NCBI RefSeq assembly: GCF_964355755.1
Contig: NC_092676.1
Span: forward strand, 17,218,288-17,282,287
Direction of reading: 5' to 3'
DNA: 64,000 bases
Source of the DNA: Antedon mediterranea
Taxonomy: Eukaryota > Echinodermata > Crinoidea > Comatulida > Antedonidae
Shown piece by piece: positions 37,958-49,600 of the stretch. The translations under genes were made by a program, and so were the position numbers. Position 1 is the first letter of the stretch. The number at the start of each line of letters is the position of its first letter. The notes below the pieces were generated by a model. That model was not told the DNA's origin. It saw only the letters and a list, made by a program, of their open reading frames with translations, and ran no database searches.

Positions 37958-40091
37958 TTATATTTGCTTGTTCTTTGCAGAGCTTGTTTTTAATCTTGTC
38001 AAAATGGGCGTAGTGCTTTTATCAATAACTACATTGCAGATCAAAACCCAGCATGTGATTCCGATGGAACCAGATTGTCCAGTAGGAAAGGCAAGAACAC
38101 GAGCCAAAGGAAAGAGCCAGTTCTCGTTCAAGGTAACAATTGGTATTGTACGGTAACACCAAACTAACACCAGAAATCCAAATGCCTGCAAGAAAAGGAG
38201 GAAATACAATTTACTTAAAATAGTTGTTTTCATAAAATAATACCAAAGTTACAGTATACCTACCTTGGTAGTATATATTTTACACACACAGGTAAATTCT
38301 TTTCATTTGATTGGTGGACAATTGTGGGTCACATAACATAAAGTAAATGGCACTCTATGTACAACGTATGTTCATTTTTGTTACACGGGGAGCAACCACA
38401 CACAAGACAGGTGGTCTGATGATGATTGATCATGTTCCGTCAACTTGTAGTGTGCTTTGTCTACAATTTTTCTACTCCGCGTCATAAATTGGAGAGCGTT
38501 GCCCATTCGAATGGGTTAAAAATAATAATGAATGTTTCATTTCATTAGGTAAATATATATATAATTTTTTATTTAGAAATGTACAACAAATCTTAACTTT
38601 ACTTACATATAAACATTTACCAGCAATATTTAAAATCCAGCGCACTTTAAAGGAATCAAAGCGATGAGTATTTCCTGCAAGGATTAATTAAAATATTACA
38701 AAACAACAAATAAAAAGACATTCTAGTAGTAGTTCAGATTGAAAGCTGCACATGTTCAGAATTCTCAACTACAACAACTATTCTTGTTATTAATTAAAGT
38801 AGTTTTTAAACATTTTTAATAGTTTTTTCAAACATGACGTGACAGTGTTGTTGACACATTAAAATAAAAGACCAACACGCTATGATCGGGGAAACCTGGA
38901 AGCAGGGCTTTCCAAAGTGTTTGGTCATTGATTTGTAAAAATAATATTTTTCCTGGGGTGTCCCATTATTTTAGACCAAATACTAATTTTGTGTAGTTAG
39001 TATCTACAGTATTTCCATAGTACTGTATTTATAGCCATTTTCGTACGTCTGTAATTGGAATGAATTTTTTAGTAATTTGGATGTTCTTCAGTACTTCAGA
39101 ATTCTGCATTTTGTGTTCTAATTAATCATTTAATTAATTCAAAATTGACTTTAATTTCAATTCAATTTTAATTTGACAAATAAGCCATAATGTAAAATAT
39201 ACAGAGATGTATTGGTCAGGGACTGCTAAAGATAGATTACTATTTAACTTAAAGAGTCAGTAGTCTTGTAATCTTGTTGATTCAGAATTTTATACACAAT
39301 ATAAATAAATAATAAATTTAAATAATAAATTTAAATATAATACAATATATTATTATATGTATACAAAAAATAAACAAATATACAAAATGTATGAAATTAA
39401 AAAAAAAAAAACAATTGAATATTACTTGAACCAAGGAAGAGTTAAATTACAATTTAACTCTTCCCTGCTTGAACTTACTAGCATCTTTTAATTCAGCAAC
39501 AATTTTATTTATTTTTCGCTCTAATCTAGCATACTTTGGAAACTCATCTTTGACGTTTACTTCATCTTTCTCGGATTGAAGTTGTAAAAGACTGGCCTGT
39601 AAATTTAACTCCTTTCTACTGACTTGAAAAATAATGTTTAAAACCTAAAAAAAATATAATCCATTGTATTTGAAGGAAAAAAATAAATTATAAAAATATT
39701 TTTAAACTCAACCCTCATCAACTATTGTTGTGGAGGGCCCAATCTGTCTACAGTATTAGCGTCGTTAGTAGCCTACTAGAGGGCTGGCCTGCGCAATCCC
39801 CTCTTTTTTTATATACCTATCAATAAGCCTAGCCTAGCTACAGTAGGCCTAGGCTAGGCTAAGTATAAGTTTATTTAAGTAGGCTAGGCCTATAGGTTAG
39901 CCTAGGCCTAGGATAGGCCTAGCTAGCCAGCCAGCCTCCTTTCAGTTTCACCTTTCTTTCTTTTTTTATTTGTCATTTGACATTCACCGTTTTCAACCGA
40001 CCTTATTTACAAAAAACGGTATACACATCTTGAACAGGTGTAGCATAAATATTATACTCCCTACTATAACAGCATTTCCACTCAAAGCCAT
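37958..40091 (-). CDS. GET1: GET1/WRB, tail-anchored protein insertion receptor subunit, four exons
   Basis: A subunit of the ER-membrane receptor that, with CAMLG/GET2, takes tail-anchored proteins from the GET3/TRC40 ATPase. Exons on the minus strand are 40091-40002, 39644-39479, 38674-38607 and 38185-37958; phases match, giving 183 residues (human 174). Residues 8-28 form the first membrane segment. Residues 36-85 form the cytosolic coiled coil that contacts GET3, with the family block KYARLERKINK (67-77). A second membrane segment spans about 100-120. The block WLFPLARVLAFPTG and the segment GSIGITCWVLICNVVI follow near 135-165, where human has VAFPTRVAGGVGITCWILVC. The exon-3 donor must be GTAAGT at 38606, not the earlier GGTAAATG, because only that keeps frame and gives the conserved spacing. 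The exon-1 donor is a weak GTCGGT. Head-to-head with APEX1. Confidence 0.95.
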
Positions 40092-40696
40092 AATTAAATG
40101 AAGAAGTTTATCAGGCTAGCTAGGTAGGCCCAAGCGTGAGTGTCTGAGTGTGTCCGGTGTGCTTTGTTTGTTTGGTTACGGTACACTGCACTCTCTCTAC
40201 TATACACTTGACCATGACTCAAGTAGGTGGAAGCCAGAACAGGACATTACATTAATTTTATTTGTAATGTATTAACAACCTAATGATATATTTAAAAAAA
40301 TAAAATTATTACATTTTATTAAATTCAACTTTATTTTTATATTCTACATTAAATGAGATTGTAATGTTTTTAAATAACCTTGTGTTTATAAAATCTAAGT
40401 AAGGTCATAGGTTAGGTAAAGAAGATTCGGCGCACGTTTTTGTTTATTAAGTTGCATCTGGTCGTGTTTTCTAACTACAGTCTTTTAGTATAGTGTGTAG
40501 CAAATGTTTAATGATAATTGCAAAGGTGTTTCAAAGTTTTTCTAGGTATTTAAATATAACGTATCCGATTCCATCTCTGCTGCAGAGAGAAATAGGCAGA
40601 TTCCCACATTTGGTGGTAAAATTCTCACCCGGTCCCAGGTCCGCTTTTTTCTTTGTTACAACAAAAGCCTGTGACATTTCTGCACAGAAAGTAAGG
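40092..40696. promoter_or_regulatory. Presumed shared promoter region of GET1 and APEX1
   Basis: 605 bp separate the two divergent start codons. AGGCCTAG-type word clusters lie just inside GET1 intron 1 (39835-39935). An open frame in phase with APEX1 begins at 40493, so the APEX1 transcript leader probably occupies the right part. No TATA box is evident. The promoter role is inferred from position. Confidence 0.55.
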
Positions 40697-43600
40697 ATGC
40701 CACCTAAAAAACGCAAGGTAAGAAAGAGGAGGTTGCCACATATACCGGATAGAATAGAAGTTTTCAGAGAATGTTATATTTATAGGCCCAACCAGTTTTG
40801 CTTAATTGATTAATTTAATGAAAAAAACTGCCTTTTTTTATGTTGAGCTTATGAAAGCATGTCAAACTATAGAGGGCGCTATAACAAGTTGAACAATATA
40901 TCAAACCATAGAGGGCGCTTTAAAAATAATAGTAAACATAGGTTGTCAGACGTGCCAATCCAGTAGCATCTCATTATCTCGCTTATTTTTTTAAACAACG
41001 CATGAATTGATTATAAAATAACAGTTAACACCTTACCTTGCAGACCAATTAGTATAAATATTAATATATGTTTTCTATTCTCAAATTGCATTGTTAATGT
41101 TAACGGGACAGCATGTGAGATGACTCAAAATAATATATTTAGAGACTCTGCCATTATCAAGAGAGTTGTATATTGCCAACTTTTTCAGTGGCCAATGCAT
41201 GAGTCATTATTAAATTAAAATTGTAGATAGTGCCCTCTATGTTATAATAACTCAAAATAATCGCGGAATAGTATGTTTAATTTTTCGCCGAATTGAGTTT
41301 GGCTTTCCTGTACTACCTCAACCATAAAATACAAATAAACATAGTCCTAGGCTATGCTCAAATTAATTAAAGTGTAGTCCTAAGCTATTTTTTCTTCAAA
41401 ATAGGCAAGTTAATTTCAAAATAATGTTTTTCTGAATATTTTTTATGGATGCGTGAGAAATAACTACATATGCGTGAGGCATAACAAATTGGCCCTGTGT
41501 GAGAGTTGGCAGGTGTAGAGTTGAGAGGTTTATTGTTGACACGGCCAACAGAACTGTCCATTTGCTTTTTATTCAATGTTTTATTGGAACTGGCAACCGT
41601 GCACTGCGCCAGACTGTGCTCCTTGATTCTGTCTTTTCTAAAGACACACAAGAGAGATGCTTATTTATTCTCATTTAATATTTTTTTATATCAATGTTAT
41701 TGTTAATTTTTTAATGCATTTTTTAAATTTTATTATATATGTATATATTTTCATATAACTATTACCCATTCAAAATTAAATCAGTTTTTCCTTCTTCTTT
41801 TCAGGCTGATGACGAGGGTGAAAAAAGTGATGATTCAAAACAGAAAAAGGCAAGTAGGCCTTATATTATAATAAATTATCATATTTTTTTATGAACCCCA
41901 GTGGCAGATTTATCAAAACGAGATGAGTCTCAACAAAGAATCAGGAAGTCTAAAAAAAATAATAATTTCAAACTGTTCTTTGTTTTTAGGTTGAAGATCC
42001 AGAGAATGGTTCAAATGATTTTAAACAAACCAAGGCTAGTAAATTATGTTTTTACATCACAGCAATTCCAATGAGCATACAGTAGTCAGTAAAATAAGAT
42101 CATGAGATTTTATTTTTTTTAAACTTCTAAAATGTCCAAAATAAAATATAGCATACAAACAATCAAGACAAAAATTAATAAAAAAACTCTTTAGTATTGA
42201 TTAAATGATTTGAGTAAATTTAATTTTTAGACTGAGGGAACAGAATCGAATCCAATACCAGAAGATGCCAACACCTTGGAGCCAAGTACAGAAAAAAAAT
42301 CAGAGAGTGGAGAGTAAGTAATATCAGATTTATTATGAAAAACATTTTACATTAATTCTGGTCAAAAGGATACATTTAAAAAATGTGACCTCGTATATTC
42401 TGGGATTTTGAAAAAGAATATACATAATAATATTTATTAAGCATGCATATTCACCAAAAGTGCTCAAGGCGGTTGTGAAAAATTAAAGAAAAACTAAAAA
42501 TTCCTAATTTACCTAAAAAAATAGACAAAACCCACATAACTGCATTCGGTGACAGTCCAAAGGCAAGGATCTATAAAAATTAACTCACCCCAGAAACGTA
42601 CAGGTCTAGGTCAACAAGTTCAAGGTGATAGCCAGATCCAAACCTTGAGAAGGCATGTACCACATGAGCAACTCACGAAAGTATGCTGGACCCTCACCTT
42701 GATCATTGATCAGAATTTTGAATAATAATCTTATGGCAGGCTGACATTAGCTGAGAGCCAGTGTTATTGGTTGTGTTTGCCTCTATAGTATCCAAGCAAC
42801 ATTTCACACCACATTTTCCCTTTTGAGTTTTATATATTAATGGATGATGATGTACTGTATCCCCAACGAATCATTTACGGTAGATCATTGATGGCTTACT
42901 CTACCTATGTTTCAGCAGTTGAAACATTTTTTTAAAATGCAAGACTCCATTATGATTCTATTCTTTTCTGTATTTTTAGAACATGGAACTTAAAAATCTC
43001 CTCATGGAATGTGAATGGTTTAAGAGCATGGGTCAAGGTATTGTTTCTATACTTGTTTTGCTTTTTGATTGAAGTTGGTCTACATGCTGTTTGAACGCAT
43101 TGAACTGTACAATCTCTCAAAACTAAGTTAGCAAGAAGAAGAATCTTGAATTCACAAACAAAAACAATTTAATTCTAAATGCTTGTTGATGTCAAGTGTT
43201 TTGGGTTTGATGTTTAATTTTAACACTATCCAGTCCCAGTTGGACAACTTTATATTCACCGAAAAATCAGAATATTAGTTCAGCTATAGTTTATTTATTA
43301 TCTATTTAAACTGGGTGACCTCTACAGTCAAAGACTGGTCTCTCAGAGGGCCCAGTTATGATCAGTGGCTGTGAGTGTACTTGTACACTGGTGTAACCCC
43401 ACTACTCATCTCGAAAGATGTATTTAGGTTTAAAGTGCACATGAGCTATATGTGCACACTGAACCTACGGTATAATGTCCCTATCCGAGAAGACTCGTTC
43501 TTGCATGGAGCAAGTGATCTCAAACTCTTGCCGATGTTATGGCTGCATAATTTTGATTCCACGGTCTTAAACACTCGCTCACTCACTCGTACTTATAGAC

Positions 43601-46600
43601 TGTAGACATTCAAATAAAAATTCCTGGCTTCAGTCAGACCATCTCTCCATTGAATAATATTATCTATTTATTCAGTTCTTCTACCATCGCCTTCCTTTTA
43701 CACATATCTCTCTCTGTTGTTACCATCACCAACCTTTTCCAATGATAATGCTTCCTCAATTTTGGTCTTTTTACTACTTCCAGCATACTGTTCTACAAAC
43801 AATAGAAATTCTATAGCTAGAGTTACCCTTTAAAACTGTTTACATATTCTAAGCTCTGTCTACACTATCAGACTAGTTTGTCAAAAAAGTTTGATATGCC
43901 CAAATATGGTAGTGATATGCCCAAATAAGTTAGTGATATGAAATCATAAATGCACATCGCATTTTTTGTCACATAAAGTTTGATAGTGTAGACTGGGTTT
44001 AACAAAAAAAAAGTTCTGTTCTTTTTTTTTTCACAGAAAGATGGTTTTAATTTTTTAAAACTGGATGACCCAGATATTCTTTGCTTTCAAGAGACCAAGT
44101 GCAATGAAAAATCACTTCCAAAAGAGTGTCATATTGATGGTTATCATAGTTACTGGCATGAAGCTGAGCAGGCTGGGTATGCTGGCACTGGTATTATGTC
44201 AAAGGTCAAACCATTGAATGTAACATATGGAATAGGTAAACTTAAAGAATAATCTGTTTTGATTTTAATCGGATTCCCTTTGCAAAAAAGCCGTATACGT
44301 TCCGTATACGCTGAAAACGTGTACGACGTATACGGATCGTATACGATTTCACTGTTTACATTATTTCCACTCTGTTGCTCCACAAAGAGTTGGCGTCGTA
44401 TATGTTTAGCATACGTAACGTATACGTTGTTTATTCATGATAAGAATATCGTATACGGGACGTATACGAATCATATACGAACAAACTAGGCCATTTTATA
44501 AATTATAATAGCAGTAATGAGTAGAATAGAGCTAAATAAAACATTTAAATTGTCATTACAACAAATACGTACGTAGGCTCTGGCCTAGAGGGCTAGGCCT
44601 AGCTAGCTCCAGCCATTAGATAGGCCTAGTCTATAGTAGTATTAATTATTAGTAAGTAGCCTAGTAGGAGGAGCTAGTACATAAGATCATATTTATTTCT
44701 ATATTTATTAGATAGCCTAGGCTACCGATAAAATTCAAACAACGTTTTTCGCAAGTAAATAAAGTACGCTAAACAGGTATATACTACTAGGTAGGCCTAG
44801 AAAAAACAAGGGGCCATTTTCACAAATCGACGATGTTGTTTGCAGTTTTCCTTTATAAAATATGACAGAGGTCAGTAAGTGCAGCCGCCGACGACGACCG
44901 AGCGTCGCTCGGTTGCCTACAGTTCCAACTCGTGGTCGACTCGGCTCCCTGGTGGCCAATCATGCATATCATCGGGTGAATCATCGGGTTCGTCGTTCTC
45001 AATTCGTCACGCCACGTGCGAGCTTTGGGTGGTCAAATTACATCGTTATGTTAAGTGCTATTATTCCGCGACGTGTGTTGTAGCAATGGACATGGAGTAA
45101 CAATAATTCGGCAAATAATGCCGAAGAGGAAAACCATGACCCAAAACAGAAGTGGGGTCATTGTATAATATAATAATAATTATTATTTAACGATGAATAC
45201 ATTCGGATTTTGAATATGAAGTCGATCACTTCCGCCGAGGAAAAAAAAAAACACAATTAGTGGTGATAGTAAATACAATTATATCGAATCTCAATTTATT
45301 CCCGGTAGCGAACAGATTGAATTGCTTTCATTTATCTCAGCGGTATTTCTGCTTGGTGATTAAGAAATCATAAAACATATCTTTCTTTATTTTCATGGTA
45401 TTCCAATATGTTTAAAAAATAACTACCCTCAACTTTAAATAACAAATTAAATAAGTCTACTAAACATTGTTGATTTCCCATGGACCCAACAATACCCCAA
45501 CTATTTCATTAATAATTGTTTATTTGTAACAGTTTATTTGAAATCCTTGTCCTTTGTTAATTCAATTGTGTGACAATTAAATTAGATTGTACATGCTTAT
45601 GCTGTTAATTATGTAAAAAGATGATTCATGGTATATATCAGATTCTTAAAAAAGATCAACACTTTGAATTCTCAAAATGTGTTCTATATCTTTATTTGGA
45701 GTTAGACTTGTACTACATTCATTAAAATGATAAACAAATAGCCGGCAGGCGTGTGTACAGAGGGGGCACAAAAAAACTATTACCTACTAATATTGTACAC
45801 AGTTTTATTACATCCTTTTTTAAAGTAACACTAACAGTGCATATTCAATATTATAGTAAAACGTCAATACGTAGTTACGAGGCGGTATCAACTAGGCTCA
45901 TAGTTGTTTACCACTCCACGCCAATGATATGAATAAAGCCTATCCTATTAAATAGTATCGCGCCCGCGCATATACAAAAAAAAGTTACAAAGGTTCACAT
46001 ATTTATATTAACGATTTTTTTTTTTGATTTACGAATTAAATAATAAAAATAATTAAATACCGCTCGGCTTATCAATGATGGAGGCATAAACATGGGGGCG
46101 TAGGGTACCATTTTACCAGGGAGATGTAAAATAATTATTTAACAAACATTTAACTGGTTGGTTTTACTGCGTTCGCGTACAATTTATCATTTCGATTTTT
46201 TAAGTTATATGTAGGTTATGTTAAATTGTATTTATCAGTGAAAACTCTAGGAAATTTACAGCAATTAGTTCTGTATGCCTAAAATAGTAAAATGCTCTAA
46301 ATAAAAACGTCGGAGCTTCTTTTTTGTATTTCTGGCTGTTGAATGTTTTGTTGGCACCGCCTAACTCTGCAACGATGATATCCATAATACATCGTATTTC
46401 CATTTCACCGTTGTTGATATACTACTAGACGTAGGTTATTAAAATAATACAATATAACCAAATCTAATATATGGGGGAAAGCTAGCTAGCTTATTTTCAC
46501 AATGAGTGTACCACAGACTCTTTTCCTTGGCGTATTTTCCCCAGGCCTAGTTACTCTTAGTTTACTAGAGCTGCTGCAGTAGCTATATACTGCATATTCG

Positions 46601-49600
46601 ATATATACTGTACAATTACAATATGCCTATAGCCTAGCTAGCTAGAAGTCATCGAATTTACTATCTACCTGGGCCTACTGTAACTAGGCCTACATCCCAT
46701 TATTTTTTTTTTATGGTGAGTTAAAACCCGTAGCCAAAAAATCAACAATGATGATTGAAAATGAATGAAATCTGATCCATCCATGTGATGCATGCATGCA
46801 GCGCACATATAACACAGGCACGTTTTGGGTGAATTTATTTGGATCATTCCATATATATAATAGGGAGCCACATGTATTCTACGTTTTTATTAAATCGTAA
46901 TTTATGGATTTTACTTACTCGTTTTAAATTTAATATACTGCGGGCCCAATTTAATATTTATTTATTTATTTCCAAGTACATTAATATTATTTAAAGCACT
47001 TTCAAATTAATAACAGCACATTTTGTGTGATTCACTTATTAATGGAACATACAAAAGGTAAAGAAATAGCAGAGGGGATAAACAAGGCAGAACAGCCTGG
47101 GTGGGTTTTTATGCTTGCTAGAAAAACAACGTCTAGTAATTTACAGCACCAATTTTTTCATTCGCGAAAACTATGAAGTAAATCATCATAGGGAATTTAA
47201 TGTATATACCGACTGAAAAAAAAACAAATTGTACACTAATTATTGAAGTCAAGATGCTCCTGCGGTCGTAAACGTATGCTATCGACGTCTTGTAAAAAGA
47301 GGGACAGTCCCTTTTCGCTTGGTAATACGATGTAGTTTGTATACACGCGTCGTCGTATACGGATCATATACGGATCGTATACGGAGCGTATAATTAGGAA
47401 ATTGTTTATAAATGATCGTATACGGTTCGTGTATGTTTATTATGCGGGCAGGAACTTCCAAATTGACGTATACGTTTCGTATACGAAGTGGACTTCCTAT
47501 ACGAAACATATATGAAACGTATGTAAATCGTATACGTTCGTATACCGTTTTTTTGCAAAGGGTTGCCTCCACTTGCAGATCTGTATTTTTTATAATATAA
47601 TTTTTAGTAATGCAACTATTGTGTTCTCTAGGCCTACTCTTGCTGTGACTGTGGTGTTTTGTGGCCATCAAGGCCATCCTTCAGTGGTGAAGTACCTTTG
47701 GGTCGATCCTCTACTATTTAGACTGTTGTGTACACTATTGAATGTTTATGTTAAAAGATTGACTTTCATGCTTTCAACCATTTAAAATATCTTTTTAAAA
47801 TATGACACACAAACTTTATCCAAAGTTTATTTTTATTTATTTATTGAAATACTGTAGGCCTCTTCCATCTTGGATATAATATCAAAAGCTTGGCCGTTCA
47901 AAAGCTAGGACTTGGATTTTTTATAATATTCAATCATGCACCACAATCTCAATATTACAGCTTATGTGTTTATATAATGCTGTATATTGTCGCAACATTG
48001 CCTGTCGCATAGCACATTCGTGATTCAGTTATTTTTCAGTACTTTGTATTTATAGGTTGTGATAAACATGATAAAGAAGGGCGTGTCATAACTGCAGAAT
48101 ACGAGAAGTTTTATCTTGTCACTTCATGTAAGTACTTTATTATTCGTTATTTAAAAAAAAATTGAATTAGATTTTGTATGCAAAAAAAATAACTGCATAT
48201 GTGTATAATTGGTAAGCTTTGCAAATCGTTTTCATTTAGCTTTATGCTTATTTTATTTTGTATTTCCATTGAGATCCATGCAACTGATATCCACAGCCAT
48301 TGCCATTCTTTCAGTAATTTGCCTTTGAATTTAGATATATTTGAATTGATTTGATTTGTACAGATGTATTTAAACATAAGTTTACAAATTGAACTTATGT
48401 TTTTATAGCCTAGACATCCACATGTGTTTAGAAATCCTGGATCTGCCCCTGAACCAATTTGTTAGGACACACAGCTAACATTTACTTGTATAGTTAAAGT
48501 TGTCATGATTGTCAACATTGATTGAAAAAGGTTAAAAGGACCTTTTCTACTTGACAAGTAAAAGTGTTTCTAGACTAAACTAAAGAAACAGATGTGACAT
48601 TAAACATATTAAACACCTTAGAATTCAAACAAGTTTGAGATATTTACAAATTAGAATTCAAGTTTTCAGAAAGATCATCTCTTGATCATAATTGCATCAA
48701 GAAATGTTTGTTAAAGAGAAGGAATCGTTCATATGTGATATGTAATGACACTTTACAGTTTTCTTTAACACTTTTTTATATTGTTTATGAGCCATGTTCT
48801 TCTTAATGTCCTACTTATAGTTAAATAGAAATTGTATTTGTTTAAAAATGAGTCTAAAATGCTACTGTAACGTTTGTGCGTTACTTTGTGTTATTACTGA
48901 ACTTTGCTTTTGCACCAATTATTGTAAATGTGGGTGTGGGCTTGTGGAACAGTGGTCGTATTCACCATTCACACTTAAGGAAACCCTTAAAATTAAGACA
49001 AATCTCCTATCTAAGTGAATACAATTTAAGGGAAATACTTTCAAATTCACTGCAAAACATAATATTTTTGTTTTGTGTTTTTGTAGTATTTTTTAAAAAT
49101 ACTTGTAATATTTAAAAATACTAAATTAGTTAAATATATTTTAGATAATTATTTAATTAAAAAAAATATGATGTTACATCATTTAATACTACTAGTTCAA
49201 GTTGTCCAAACTTCACAGATGTTTAAATAGCCCCCTCCCCCCTCTATTTTCTATTTTGGATTAAATCAGGTTAGAAATCTAGTATTATTATGACAGTAAA
49301 AATGCATTAGAATTGAGACCTTGATCATAATTGCATATCAAGATTTGTTGAAGAGTGACAATCTTTCGGATGTTGCTTTTAATCTTTATTTTATTGTCAC
49401 TCTGCAATCAACTTTAACACTCCTGAGCAATCTTCAGTTTATGAGCCAGGCTTTTGAAATGTCCTAGTATTACTTATAAGTATTTTTGAAGAGAGTTGAT
49501 AATACTGTATACCTAAATACATGTACCTGTCAACTCTGACGCATAATCCAAGAGTCTCACGCATGTTAGCCGCATTCATACACAGCTATAACACGCATCT

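Noticed and set aside
44862-45100. Overlapping 73-aa Arg-rich open frames as a captured gene inside the CGTATACG element
   Set aside because: Two frames and the opposite strand are all open, as expected of GC-rich DNA. No domain is recognised.
44268-47566. piggyBac assignment of the CGTATACG element
   Set aside because: The CCCTTTGC end is suggestive, but the flanks are GATT and TTGC, not TTAA.
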